Origin: DASUXY01 sp036377675 | GTDB lineage: Bacteria > Bacillota > Bacilli > Bacillales > Amphibacillaceae | Length of the DNA: 64,000 nt | Direction of reading: 5' to 3' | Assembly: GCA_036377675.1 (NCBI GenBank) | Contig: DASUXY010000017.1 | Location: forward strand, 62,001-126,000 | In this document: one piece after another, positions 24,209 through 32,844 of the stretch | Position numbering within the stretch: the stretch's first letter is position 1 | Layout of the letters: each line of letters opens with the position of its first letter | Translations under genes and position numbers: made by a program | Notes under the pieces: model-generated | What the model was told of the DNA's origin: nothing | Seen by the model: only the letters and a program-made list of their open reading frames with translations | Databases searched by the model: none

Positions 24209-26653
24209 TTACTCAGATTTCGGAAATGGTATCTCATACGGGGCATGTTTCCACACTTCTGTAACTTCCCCGACATGATCCGTATCGACTACAAAAGATC
24301 CATTACTCGTTCGCTCGCTAACCGTTAATGTTAATGGATAGACATCATGAACTTCTTCATTAGCGGTGCGAAAATGAATGGTATCCTCATCGTCTATAAC
24401 AAAAAATCCTCTAATTCGGTGTGGCTTGCTTTTCAATTCACGAAGCATCAACACTCCACGCCGAGCTCGAGGCGTTTTTTCAAAATCCCGCAAACTCATT
24501 CGTTTACATGCCCCGCGTTGAGTCACTATGACTAGTGATGGGTCGGAATTTTGAATCACTTGGCCACTAACAACATATTCATTTTCTTTCAATTGAATAG
24601 ACTTCACTCCTGCTGCTCGAGGTCCGACAACTGATATTTCAGATGTATCATACCAAAGACCGTAGCCGGCATTTGAAGCAACAAACACTTCATCATCTTC
24701 ATCTGTTAGATGTACATTGACCACTTCATCATCATCTTTTAAATGGATGGCAATGAGAGCACGTAAATGTCTTTGGGCTTTATATTTTATTAACTCACTT
24801 CGTTTAGTCATCCCATTTTTTGTGAAAAACAACAAATATTTACTTTGGTCAAAGTCTCGTACCGGGATACATTGGACAACCCGCTCATCTTTTTCAAGCG
24901 TAACTAAATTGGAAAGATGTTGGCCCATGTCTTTCCATCGAATATCTGGCAATTCATGTACGGGAGCAAAAATATATCGTCCTCTATTTGTAAATAATAA
25001 CAAGTTATCTGTCGTATTAACCTCTACAAGACGGACGAGATGATCATCATCTTTCATCGCAAAATCTTCACCATTAGAAGCCCCATATGAACGTAAACTC
25101 GTCCGTTTAATATATCCATCTTCTGTTATTGATACAAGTACATCTTCACTGGCAACGACAACTTCTATATCTATTTTCAATTTCTCGATTTCTTCTTCGA
25201 TTGTTGTTCGTCGTGGATCACCATATGTTTTTTGAAGCTTTCGTAAATCTTTTTTTACCGTTTGCAATAACTTTTTTTCACTAGATAAAATCGATTCAAG
25301 ATAGGCAATTGTATTTTGAAGCTCCTCTGCTTCTTTTTGTAATGCGGTGATGTCTGTATTCGTTAACCGATACAATTGTAACGTTACAATTGCTTCTGCT
25401 TGCGCTTCTGTAAATTCATATTGCTCAATGATCCGCTTCTTTGCATCTTGTTTATCTTTCGATGCACGAATCGTTTGAATTAAATCATCTAAAACAGAAA
25501 TTGCTTTCACTAAACCTTCTACAATATGCGCTCGTTCTTTCGCTTTTGTTAAATCATAAGTCGTTTGTCTCGTAACAACTTCTTTTTGATGCGAAATATA
25601 AGCTTCTAAAATTTGCGATAGCGATAATAATTGAGGTGTATGATCTTGAATGGCAACCATATTGAAATTGTAAGTTACTTGTAAATCAGTATGCTTATAT
25701 AAATAATGAAGCACACCTTCACTGTTAACGTCTTTTTTAAGCTCGATGACGACTCGTAACCCCGTTCGATCTGTTTCATCGCGTACTTCAGCGATTCCTT
25801 CGACTTTTCGATCCAATCTTAATTCATCAATTTTTTTAACCATATTCGCTTTGTTCACATCGTATGGTATTTCATCGATGATAATTTGTTCGCGGTTACT
25901 ACGAAGACGTTCAATCGTTGCCCGACCTCGGACTACGACTCTACCTTTTCCAGTTTCATAAGCTTTTCGGAGTCCGTCCACTCCTTGAATGATTCCACCA
26001 GTCGGAAAATCTGGACCTTTGATGACTTTCATCAACTCATCTACGGAGATGTTCGGCCGATCGATTTTCATAATGACTGCGTCGATTACCTCACCCAAAT
26101 TATGAGGAGGTATATCTGTTGCATAACCAGCTGAAATCCCCGTTGAACCGTTGACTAATAGGTTGGGAAATTTTGCGGGAAGGACAATTGGTTCTTTCAG
26201 TGTATCATCAAAATTCGGAATAAAGTCTACCGTTTCTTTATGAATATCTCGTAGTAATTCAGACGCAAAGCTTGAAAGTCTTGCTTCTGTATAACGCATT
26301 GCAGCTGCGGGGTCACCATCTACGCTCCCATTGTTACCGTGCATTTCTACGAGAATGTTACGCATTTTCCAATCTTGACTGAGTCGGACCATCGCATCGT
26401 ACACAGACGTATCGCCGTGCGGATGATAATTACCGATAACAGTACCGACCGTTTTTGCCGCTTTTCGAAAATTTTTATCATGGGTATTATTTTCTTCGAA
26501 CATCGCATATAAAATACGGCGTTGTACGGGCTTTAACCCATCGCGGACATCCGGTAATGCTCGGTCTTGAATAATATATTTACTATACCTTCCGAATCTG
26601 TCACCGATTACCTCTTCTAATGGAAGGTCTAAAAACTTTTCAGGTTGTGACAA
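24209..26653 (-). CDS. parC: DNA topoisomerase IV subunit A
   Basis: The 814-aa subunit cuts and rejoins DNA during decatenation of sister chromosomes. The catalytic tyrosine is in MRYTEARLSSFA (Tyr121), the winged-helix quinolone region reads NYHPHGDTSVYDAMVRL, and the C-terminal third is the GyrA/ParC beta-pinwheel (repeats such as ITEDGYIKRTSL and FFTKNGMTKRSEL). It starts TTG behind AAGGAGG. It follows parE by 78 nt, the standard order, and belongs to topoisomerase IV rather than gyrase because the partner is ParE-like and no GyrA-box is seen. Confidence 0.95.
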   Translation of the reverse strand: MSQPEKFLDLPLEEVIGDRFGRYSKYIIQDRALPDVRDGLKPVQRRILYAMFEENNTHDKNFRKAAKTVGTVIGNYHPHGDTSVYDAMVRLSQDWKMRNILVEMHGNNGSVDGDPAAAMRYTEARLSSFASELLRDIHKETVDFIPNFDDTLKEPIVLPAKFPNLLVNGSTGISAGYATDIPPHNLGEVIDAVIMKIDRPNISVDELMKVIKGPDFPTGGIIQGVDGLRKAYETGKGRVVVRGRATIERLRSNREQIIIDEIPYDVNKANMVKKIDELRLDRKVEGIAEVRDETDRTGLRVVIELKKDVNSEGVLHYLYKHTDLQVTYNFNMVAIQDHTPQLLSLSQILEAYISHQKEVVTRQTTYDLTKAKERAHIVEGLVKAISVLDDLIQTIRASKDKQDAKKRIIEQYEFTEAQAEAIVTLQLYRLTNTDITALQKEAEELQNTIAYLESILSSEKKLLQTVKKDLRKLQKTYGDPRRTTIEEEIEKLKIDIEVVVASEDVLVSITEDGYIKRTSLRSYGASNGEDFAMKDDDHLVRLVEVNTTDNLLLFTNRGRYIFAPVHELPDIRWKDMGQHLSNLVTLEKDERVVQCIPVRDFDQSKYLLFFTKNGMTKRSELIKYKAQRHLRALIAIHLKDDDEVVNVHLTDEDDEVFVASNAGYGLWYDTSEISVVGPRAAGVKSIQLKENEYVVSGQVIQNSDPSLVIVTQRGACKRMSLRDFEKTPRARRGVLMLRELKSKPHRIRGFFVIDDEDTIHFRTANEEVHDVYPLTLTVSERTSNGSFVVDTDHVGEVTEVWKHAPYEIPFPKSE

Positions 26654-26731
26654 ACTGATTCCTCCTTACATTGAACTTCATGATACGTATATTTACGAGC
26701 GATTAATCGATTATATATTTTGTACAGCTAC

Positions 26732-28684
26732 TTACATATGAATTTTGTCATTATCAAGGATATTCGTATCTTCTTCCATACTAAAAGCGACGTTTTTCTC
26801 AATCCACGCTCTTCTCGGTTCAACTTTGTCGCCCATTAATGTTGAAACTCTCCGTTCAGCACGTGCTAAATCATCGATCGTCACTCGAATTAATGTTCTC
26901 GTTTCGGGATTCATCGTCGTTTCCCATAATTGATCAGCGTTCATTTCACCTAACCCTTTATATCGTTGTACATCGTATCCTTTTTTAAACGAGGTGGTCG
27001 TTTCTTTCAGCTCTTGTTCGTTCCAAGCGTACACAATTTTTTCTCGTTTTCCTTTTCCTTTTGATACTTTATAAAGGGGTGGTAATGCTAAATACACTTT
27101 CCCAGCTTTTACTAGAGGTCGCATGTAGCGATAAAAAAACGTTAATAAGAGTACTTGAATGTGAGCCCCATCTGTGTCAGCATCCGTCATAATGATGATT
27201 TTATCATATTGCACATCATCTAGTGAAAAATCTCCACCGACACCAGCACCAATCGTATGGATGATTGTCGAGATTTCTTCATTTTTCATGATGTCTTCAA
27301 TTTTAGCTTTTTCTGTGTTAATGACTTTTCCACGTAATGGTAAGATAGCTTGGAACTTGCGATCCCGCCCTTGTTTTGCTGATCCACCTGCCGAATCCCC
27401 CTCTACTAAATACAATTCATTCCGTTTTGGATTTCGCGATTGAGCAGGGGTTAACTTACCACTAAGCAACGTATCTTTTTTACGTTTTTTTCGACCGGTT
27501 CGCGCCTCTTCACGAGCTTTACGAGCAGCTTCACGAGCATGTTGTGCTTTGATTGCTTTTTTTATTAATAATCCAGCTATATCCGGATTTTCTTGTAAAA
27601 AATAGGAAAGCTGTTCCGAAATAATTGCATCCACTGCTGACCGCGCTTCAGATGTTCCTAATCGACCTTTTGTTTGTCCTTCGAATTGGAGTAATTGTTC
27701 AGGAATCCGTACGGAGACAACCGCCATTAACCCTTCACGTACGTCTGAACCATCCAAGTTTTTATCTTTCTCTTTTAGTAAATCGATTCTTCGTGCATGT
27801 TCATTAAAGGTACGTGTAATCGCTGAGCGTGCCCCCGATTCGTGAGTGCCTCCATCTTTTGTCCGCACATGGTTTACAAATGAAAGCATGTTTTCAGCAT
27901 ACCCATCGTTGAATTGAAAAGCAAAATCAACTTCAATACCGTCCTGCTCACCGGAAAATGAAACAACTTCATGAAGCGAATCTTTATCCTCATTTAAATA
28001 ATGAACAAAAGAGACTAAGCCATCCGGATATTCGAACTGCTCTTTTTCGTCATAGCGCTTATCGATGACCTCAATATTTAACCCTTTGAATAAAAAAGCA
28101 GCTTCTCTCAATCGCTCGGAAATCGTTTCATAATCAAAAACTGCCGTCGAAAAGATGGTCGCATCCGGTTTAAAATGTATGATTGTACCTGTTTTTCCTG
28201 TCGTTCCTTTTTGAGCAACAGGATTGACAGGAAGACCACCATTTTCAAACTTTTGGTAATAAATAGAGCCGTCTCGATATGTTGTAACTTCCATCCATTC
28301 AGATAATGCATTCACAACGGCTGCACCTACCCCATGTAATCCACCACTCGTTTGATAGCCTCCTTGCCCAAACTTACCACCCGCATGTAACATTGTAAAA
28401 ATGACTTCCATCGTTGACTTACCCGTTTCATGCGTGCCAGCTGGAATCCCTCGACCATGGTCTTTTATGGAAATGCTATTATCTTCATGAATCGTTACTG
28501 TAATACGATCACCATACCCAGCTAAAGCTTCATCAATAGCATTGTCAACGATTTCAAAAACTAAATGATGCAATCCACGATGATCTGTACTTCCGATATA
28601 CATTCCAGGTCGTTTGCGAACTGCTTCAAGTCCTTCTAACACTTGAATTGAATCTTCCGAGTAGTTCAAGGATTTCTTTACCAA
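26732..28684 (-). CDS. parE: DNA topoisomerase IV subunit B
   Basis: The 650-aa ATPase subunit has the GHKL fold (DNAIDEALAGYGD, GRGIPAGTHETG, GGLHGVGAAVVNALS), the transducer domain, and the TOPRIM region (ELYLVEGDSAGGSAKQGRDR, MTDADTDGAHIQVLLLTFF). Length is standard for ParE of Firmicutes. The start is TTG behind AAAGGAG about eleven bases upstream. parE and parC likely form one operon. A weak LexA-like match lies just upstream, but it is below my threshold. Confidence 0.95.
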   Translation of the reverse strand: MVKKSLNYSEDSIQVLEGLEAVRKRPGMYIGSTDHRGLHHLVFEIVDNAIDEALAGYGDRITVTIHEDNSISIKDHGRGIPAGTHETGKSTMEVIFTMLHAGGKFGQGGYQTSGGLHGVGAAVVNALSEWMEVTTYRDGSIYYQKFENGGLPVNPVAQKGTTGKTGTIIHFKPDATIFSTAVFDYETISERLREAAFLFKGLNIEVIDKRYDEKEQFEYPDGLVSFVHYLNEDKDSLHEVVSFSGEQDGIEVDFAFQFNDGYAENMLSFVNHVRTKDGGTHESGARSAITRTFNEHARRIDLLKEKDKNLDGSDVREGLMAVVSVRIPEQLLQFEGQTKGRLGTSEARSAVDAIISEQLSYFLQENPDIAGLLIKKAIKAQHAREAARKAREEARTGRKKRKKDTLLSGKLTPAQSRNPKRNELYLVEGDSAGGSAKQGRDRKFQAILPLRGKVINTEKAKIEDIMKNEEISTIIHTIGAGVGGDFSLDDVQYDKIIIMTDADTDGAHIQVLLLTFFYRYMRPLVKAGKVYLALPPLYKVSKGKGKREKIVYAWNEQELKETTTSFKKGYDVQRYKGLGEMNADQLWETTMNPETRTLIRVTIDDLARAERRVSTLMGDKVEPRRAWIEKNVAFSMEEDTNILDNDKIHM

Positions 28685-28815
28685 AACTCCATCGACTCCT
28701 TTTATCTATTCAAACGTCTGTTACTATAGTCAATCGTAACATGAAAAGAGAACTGATGTTTGCATTAAAACTAAAATAACATCATCTCTTCTCATTTTAA
28801 AAAAATATTGTTAGA

Positions 28816-28955
28816 AAAAGAAGCTGGGACATAAGTTAAAAATGAGTTGATTTTAGGTTAAATCATAAAAGTAGAACCGCATGAAATCAAGGTTTTTAAA
28901 TTAGATTTCATGCGGTTTATTCATTTTAAAAAAGTTTTGTCCCAGCCTCTTTTTT
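28816..28955. repeat. GTCCCAGCC-type intergenic inverted-repeat element
   Basis: A 140-bp element bounded by GAAGCTGGGAC (28820-28830) and GTCCCAGCCTC (28939-28949), each with an outer A or T tract. Inside lies a second perfect stem, AACCGCATGAAATC (28875-28888) with GATTTCATGCGGTT (28904-28917). The ends resemble the GAGGCTGGGACAAAA repeats scattered in many Bacillales and Lactobacillales genomes. It has T tracts on both strands and sits just past the stop of the CoA-binding gene, so it probably also works as a bidirectional terminator. Confidence 0.75.
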
Positions 28956-28961
28956 CGCTAG

Positions 28962-29378
28962 TTATTTGACAAGTATGGAGTGTGCGACTTTAATACACAT
29001 ATCCATAATTACTGTAAAATCCCGCTCTTTCAAATATTCATAAGCGCCTTCGTGAACGACACCTTGCTGTGCCCAAAAGACTTTACAGTCCGTCTTAGCC
29101 GCTTCTTTAGCGATGTCCGGTAAAAACTCCGGTCGTCTAAAAACGTTAATAATATCAATGTCTTCTTTTATATCTGTTAATGAATCATAAGCCTTCTCCC
29201 CGAGAACTTCATCAACTGTTGGATTGACAGGGATGATTTTGTACCCACTTTCCTGCATTATTTTCGAAATTTCGTGTGAGGTGCGTTCTGGATTCGCTGA
29301 TAAGCCTACGACCGCTATCGTTTTTGCTTCTTCTAAAATCTCTCTAATCTGGTCATTGTCTGGGTTTTTCCATGTCAT
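28962..29378 (-). CDS. yneT: CoA-binding (Rossmann) protein, YneT-like
   Basis: The 138-aa protein is the CoA-binding domain found at the start of succinyl-CoA synthetase alpha, here free-standing: TIAVVGLSANPERTSHEISK, KIIPVNPTVDEVLGEKAYDS, INVFRRPEF and KVFWAQQGVVHEGA. Its role is unknown. In B. subtilis yneT sits beside parE, as here. ATG start behind AAGGAGGAAACG. It ends in the inverted-repeat element. Confidence 0.88.
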   Translation of the reverse strand: MTWKNPDNDQIREILEEAKTIAVVGLSANPERTSHEISKIMQESGYKIIPVNPTVDEVLGEKAYDSLTDIKEDIDIINVFRRPEFLPDIAKEAAKTDCKVFWAQQGVVHEGAYEYLKERDFTVIMDMCIKVAHSILVK

Positions 29379-29657
29379 CTCGTTTCCTCCTTATGTTGTT
29401 TCATTCAACGGTTTCATTTCCTAATCCTACTATACAGCTTAATGGATTGCCAATTTTATCTACTTATCACAGAAGGTAGCACCGATACATTTACACAATT
29501 CGATAAAGTAATCTTTTGAAAAGATACCATAAATATCGTCAATATTCAAATTCAGAAAATGTTATTCTTTCACGAGCAACTTCATGGTAGAATATACAGT
29601 AGTTAAACTATATGAATGGAAAAATGAATGGAAAAACGAATGAAAGTAGGTGAGTCA

Positions 29658-30260
29658 ATGGACTATCTTGTTTTTGCGATCATTGCTTATGTGTTGGGGT
29701 CGATCCCTTCAGGACTCATCGTAGGGAAAATTGGCTATAACATCGATATCCGCGAACACGGTAGCGGCAACCTTGGTGCAACGAATACATTCCGAATTCT
29801 CGGAATAAAAGCGGGAATTATTGTCGTTTTAGCAGACGTATTAAAAGGAACGATAGCGACGTTAATTCCTCTCCTATTCGACGCAGATGTATACCGACTA
29901 GCCATAGGCGTGTTTGCCGTTTTAGGTCATACATATCCCGTTTTTGCCCAGTTTAAAGGCGGAAAAGCTGTCGCAACTTCTGGTGGAATTATTTTAGGTG
30001 TAAGTCCACTATTATTCATTATGATTTTATGTTCATTTTTAGTGACGCTCTATCTCACAAAATATGTTTCTCTTTCCTCGATGATTACGGCAATTGTAGC
30101 AGTCATCGTGTCCATCTTTTTAAAAGATATCGGACTCATTGTTGTGACGAGTGCACTGACGATTTTTGTATTCTATCGACATAAAGATAATATTAAACGG
30201 ATTCGAAATAAAACAGAGCCGAAAATTACGTGGATGGAAAACAATAACGACGACATATAG
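29658..30260 (+). CDS. plsY: Glycerol-3-phosphate acyltransferase PlsY
   Basis: The 200-aa membrane enzyme acylates glycerol-3-phosphate using acyl-phosphate, the first step of phospholipid synthesis. It has about five membrane helices and the three conserved cytoplasmic motifs: GSIPSGLIVG, the GSGNLGATNTFR loop with substrate contacts, and GHTYPVFAQFKGGKAVATSGG. ATG 29658 has GTAGGTGA upstream; the ORF is open ten codons earlier without a good site. It is divergent from the yneT gene, as in B. subtilis (yneS). Confidence 0.95.
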   Translation: MDYLVFAIIAYVLGSIPSGLIVGKIGYNIDIREHGSGNLGATNTFRILGIKAGIIVVLADVLKGTIATLIPLLFDADVYRLAIGVFAVLGHTYPVFAQFKGGKAVATSGGIILGVSPLLFIMILCSFLVTLYLTKYVSLSSMITAIVAVIVSIFLKDIGLIVVTSALTIFVFYRHKDNIKRIRNKTEPKITWMENNNDDI

Positions 30261-30356
30261 AAACTTTATCAATGGAACGGAATGTTTGAATATCATATAT
30301 AGTTTCAGTATACTTTGATGTAAAATTGTCACACACATTGAAAGAGGGACGTATCG

Positions 30357-31286
30357 ATGAAGAAAAATAAAACGATTCGACATAAACGGTTACCGAGTAA
30401 GGAAGAGCGACTGAAACTATTTGGATCTGTTGCTCCAGGACCGAAAAGTAAACCGATCGAAAAAGATAAGATGGCAGACGTTCAAAATACGAAAAAGGAC
30501 TTTTTATTCGCGTTAGATGCTGTCGGCATATCAAATGTCAAACATCCGGTCACTGTAAAAAGTCATCTATACCCAACTACTCAAACGAGTATCGGTGTTT
30601 TTAGTTTCACTTCCGGTATTGATCAAATAAGTAAAGGGACAAATATGAGCCGATTTACAGAACAGCTTCATCAATATTATAAAAATGGATTTGTTGCTGA
30701 TTTCACCTCAATGAAACAATTCGCAAAAGAATTAGCTCAGCGTCTCGAACAAAGTGATGCCACCGTTGAGTTGTCATTCCCTTGGTTTTATGAACGAAGC
30801 GGTCCAAATTCAGGGCTGTCGGGATTAAATCATGCAGATGTAACAATGTCTGTAACGTATGATCAACAAACAGGATTCTCAACTAGAGCGGCATTAACTG
30901 TACAAATAACGACACTGTGTCCATGTTCAAAAGACATTAGCGAATATAGTGCGCATAATCAAAGGGGAAACGTCTCGATGGATATTACTGTAGCAGATGA
31001 CTTCGACGAACAAGCCGTTGATTGGAAGTCTACTCTATTAGAAGCGGCAGAAAGTAATGCGAGTGCAAAACTTCATCCTGTTCTGAAGCGCCCAGATGAG
31101 AAAGTAGTCACCGAACAAGCGTATGAAAATCCACGGTTTGTAGAAGATATTGTTCGCTTAGTAGCTGCTGATCTATATGAACTTCCTTTTGTTCATCAAT
31201 TTAAAGTATCGTGCCGAAATGAAGAATCTATTCATATGCATGATGCCATTGCATCCATCAGCTATGATAAAACAGAGGAAACGTAA
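30357..31286 (+). CDS. folE2: GTP cyclohydrolase IB (FolE2)
   Basis: The 309-aa enzyme converts GTP to 7,8-dihydroneopterin triphosphate for folate and queuosine synthesis and can use metals other than zinc. Diagnostic blocks: VGISNVKHPV, SFPWFYERSGPNSGLSGLNH, TLCPCSKDISEYSAHNQRG (catalytic-region Cys and His) and MHDAIASISY. In B. subtilis the homologue is induced by zinc starvation through Zur; I see no clear Zur box upstream here. AGAGGGACGTATCG precedes the ATG. A small hairpin (31291-31309) follows the stop. Confidence 0.95.
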   Translation: MKKNKTIRHKRLPSKEERLKLFGSVAPGPKSKPIEKDKMADVQNTKKDFLFALDAVGISNVKHPVTVKSHLYPTTQTSIGVFSFTSGIDQISKGTNMSRFTEQLHQYYKNGFVADFTSMKQFAKELAQRLEQSDATVELSFPWFYERSGPNSGLSGLNHADVTMSVTYDQQTGFSTRAALTVQITTLCPCSKDISEYSAHNQRGNVSMDITVADDFDEQAVDWKSTLLEAAESNASAKLHPVLKRPDEKVVTEQAYENPRFVEDIVRLVAADLYELPFVHQFKVSCRNEESIHMHDAIASISYDKTEET

Positions 31287-31290
31287 TCAG

Positions 31291-31309
31291 CGAGGGTTTT
31301 TTACCCTCG
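31291..31309 (+). terminator. Short hairpin after folE2
   Basis: CGAGGGT and ACCCTCG form a perfect seven-base stem with a loop of T residues five bases after the folE2 stop. No T tract follows, so termination may be partial and yidD may be co-transcribed. Confidence 0.45.
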
Positions 31310-31340
31310 TCAATAAGCAGCACGATGAAAGGAAATGCAT

Positions 31341-31586
31341 ATGAAACATATTTTAATTTGGATGATAACATTTTATCGTAAAGCGATTAGTCCATTTAAA
31401 CCGCCTTCATGCCGTTTTTATCCGACGTGTTCAAAATATGGATTGGAAGCTATTCAACGGTTTGGAGCGTTAAAAGGAGGCTATTTAACATTAAAACGCA
31501 TGAGTAAATGCCATCCTTTCCATGAAGGTGGAGTTGATTTGGTTCCTGAAAAGAAAGAACATAAAAGTGATTCCTCTCATTCATGA
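31341..31586 (+). CDS. yidD: Membrane protein insertion efficiency factor YidD
   Basis: The 81-aa protein belongs to YidD, a small peripheral membrane protein that helps YidC-dependent insertion. The signature is complete: FYRKAISPFKPPSCRFYPTC followed by SKYGLEAI, GALKGGYLTLKRMSKCHPFH and GGVDLVP, with three conserved cysteines. ATG 31341 is preferred, since AAAGGA lies seven bases upstream; ATG 31335 would be one base from that site. It lies between folE2 and the HesB-like gene in one direction. Confidence 0.93.
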   Translation: MKHILIWMITFYRKAISPFKPPSCRFYPTCSKYGLEAIQRFGALKGGYLTLKRMSKCHPFHEGGVDLVPEKKEHKSDSSHS

Positions 31587-31663
31587 AACGCATAGATTGT
31601 AAATGTTAAAAGGACACAATCATCCCTTCATTTAGGAACATGCGTTTAAAGGAGTTGGCTTCA

Positions 31664-31954
31664 ATGAAGATTCACGTAACTAAAAAAGCAGCACAATGGT
31701 ATAAAGAAGAATTTCAATTGGACAAATCAGCATATGTACGCTTTTTCACAAGATATGGGGACGGTGGTCATCTTCCTGGATTTTCCCTCGGAATAAGCAA
31801 AGAATTTCCTCAACAGATTCATATTTCAACAACTGTTGAAGACATTACATTTTATATCGAGGAAAAAGATGCGTGGTACTTTCAAGATAAAAATGTAACG
31901 GTACAACTGAACGAAAAAGAGCAAGAACCGGAATTTATTTATACGAGTGATTAA
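31664..31954 (+). CDS. yneR: HesB/IscA-like (YneR-type) protein
   Basis: The 96-aa protein has the HesB/YneR fold pattern (MKIHVTKKAAQWYKEEFQLD, VRFFTRYGDGGHLPGFSLGI, FYIEEKDAWYF) but none of the three cysteines of A-type iron-sulfur carriers, so classical cluster donation is unlikely. The function of this cysteine-free branch is unknown. AAAGGAGTTGGCTTCA precedes ATG 31664. In B. subtilis yneR lies beside yneQ, as here, where a broken yneQ-like gene converges on it. Confidence 0.85.
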   Translation: MKIHVTKKAAQWYKEEFQLDKSAYVRFFTRYGDGGHLPGFSLGISKEFPQQIHISTTVEDITFYIEEKDAWYFQDKNVTVQLNEKEQEPEFIYTSD

Positions 31955-31959
31955 TCGAT

Positions 31960-31990
31960 AAAAGGCGTTCAAACACGCCTTTTAGCCTTT
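31960..31990 (+). terminator. Terminator after the yneR-type gene
   Basis: AAAAGGCGT and ACGCCTTTT form a nine-base stem six bases past the stop, followed by a T-rich run. The A-rich left side may serve the convergent yneQ-like remnant. Confidence 0.8.
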
Positions 31991-32266
31991 TATAAATTAA
32001 ACTTGTAAATATGATCCCATTTCTTTTCTTGAACTAAAATATATTTTTGCCACTTTCCAAACAAATCAAAATGTGGGTACATTTCATCGTAATGGATCCA
32101 GCTTGAAAAAAGGCCGTATTTTTTCCCCATGTCACTAATTTTTCAAGGTCATTGCAACCGACTTTTGTCACGGTATAACAACCAGGGAAACGCTCATCTT
32201 GCCAATAATGGGTTAGACGAAAAAGACCCAAATCAATCATTCGATTTGAGGTCTTTTCTGTTCCAT
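31990..32266 (-). pseudogene. yneQ: yneQ-like gene broken by two frameshifts
   Basis: Three frames on the minus strand join into one protein: MEQKRPQIE, then IDLGLFRLTHYWQDERFPGC with YTVTKVGCNDLEKLVTWGKK, then YGLFSSWIHYDEMYPHFDLF with GKWQKYILVQEKKWDHIYKF. The 277-nt span is two bases short of a whole number of codons. One break is TGG read as TG near 32238; the other is a run of six A near 32125 where seven are needed. The THYW-DERFP, TVTKxGCxDLEKL and YPHFDL blocks match my memory of B. subtilis YneQ. Position between tlp and yneR supports it. Function unknown. Confidence 0.7.
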
Positions 32267-32273
32267 AACTTCA

Positions 32274-32510
32274 TTAAGACTGTTGTTGGTTGTGATATTC
32301 ATCTTTAATTTCTGCTCGCATACCTTCGATTGCTTCTTCACGACGTTTATTTTTCGCTTGAATTTGTTCTTTTACCTCTTCCGAGGAAGAATATTTTAAC
32401 GTTTCATGCGATTCTTCAATGTTTTGGATCGTATCTTGAACCATTTCTTGTAATTTTTCTACATTATCTTGACGATCATCTGGCTTTGGTTGCTTATTAT
32501 TTGTTGACAA
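32274..32510 (-). CDS. tlp: Small acid-soluble spore protein Tlp
   Basis: The 78-aa hydrophilic protein has the Tlp pattern: KPDDRQDNVEKLQEMVQDTI, QNIEESHETLKYSSSEEVKE, then a charged helical repeat (QIQAKNKRREEAIEGMRAEI). It is made in the forespore and deposited in the spore core. AAAGGAGCATTG leads to the ATG. The yneQ remnant begins eight bases after its stop, so they were one operon. Confidence 0.92.
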   Translation of the reverse strand: MSTNNKQPKPDDRQDNVEKLQEMVQDTIQNIEESHETLKYSSSEEVKEQIQAKNKRREEAIEGMRAEIKDEYHNQQQS

Positions 32511-32600
32511 AGCAATGCTCCTTTACTGAATATATTAGCACAAGGCTAGTCCTAGTTTCACTTAATTTTATAAAACTATACAAATCGATTCAGGAAAGGA

Positions 32601-32747
32601 TTATGAAGGACGATTTTTCTGAAATGATTGCTGCAATCTACGTTCCATATTTTTTTCAATTTGTTCCATACGTTCTTTATCTTGTAATATTTGTTCACGG
32701 TTCGCTTCGACGAGTTCTTCAAATGAAAGTCTTCTCTTTAACGAAAT
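32601..32747 (-). CDS. fbpB: FbpB-family small basic protein, apparent ATT start
   Basis: A 48-residue frame too short for routine calling: SLKRRLSFEELVEANREQIL then QDKERMEQIEKNMERRLQQS. This is the (K/R)RxSFEELVxxNxxxLLxDxExMxxIExxxExR pattern of the FbpB small basic proteins, Fur-controlled helpers of the FsrA iron-sparing RNA in B. subtilis. AAAGGAG lies nine bases before the codon in start position, but that codon is ATT (32747-32745), not ATG, and no standard start occurs upstream before a stop. No Fur box is obvious. It could be a real AUU start or a mutated gene. Confidence 0.6.
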   Translation of the reverse strand: MSLKRRLSFEELVEANREQILQDKERMEQIEKNMERRLQQSFQKNRPS

Positions 32748-32844
32748 GGCTGTTCACTCCTTTAAACGTTTTCGTACTAAAAGCATTGCCATTTCTAGAG
32801 AAATTTATAAGAACTTAAACAATTTATTTCATTTCGGTCGTTTA

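Noticed and set aside
28711..28724. CAAACGTCTGTTAC upstream of parE as a LexA box
   Set aside because: Only 11 of 14 consensus positions match and the core is CAAAC-N4-GTTAC. parE is not certain to be SOS-controlled here.
32330..32818. 162-aa + strand frame across tlp and the FbpB gene
   Set aside because: It is antisense to two better supported minus-strand genes and has no ribosome site.
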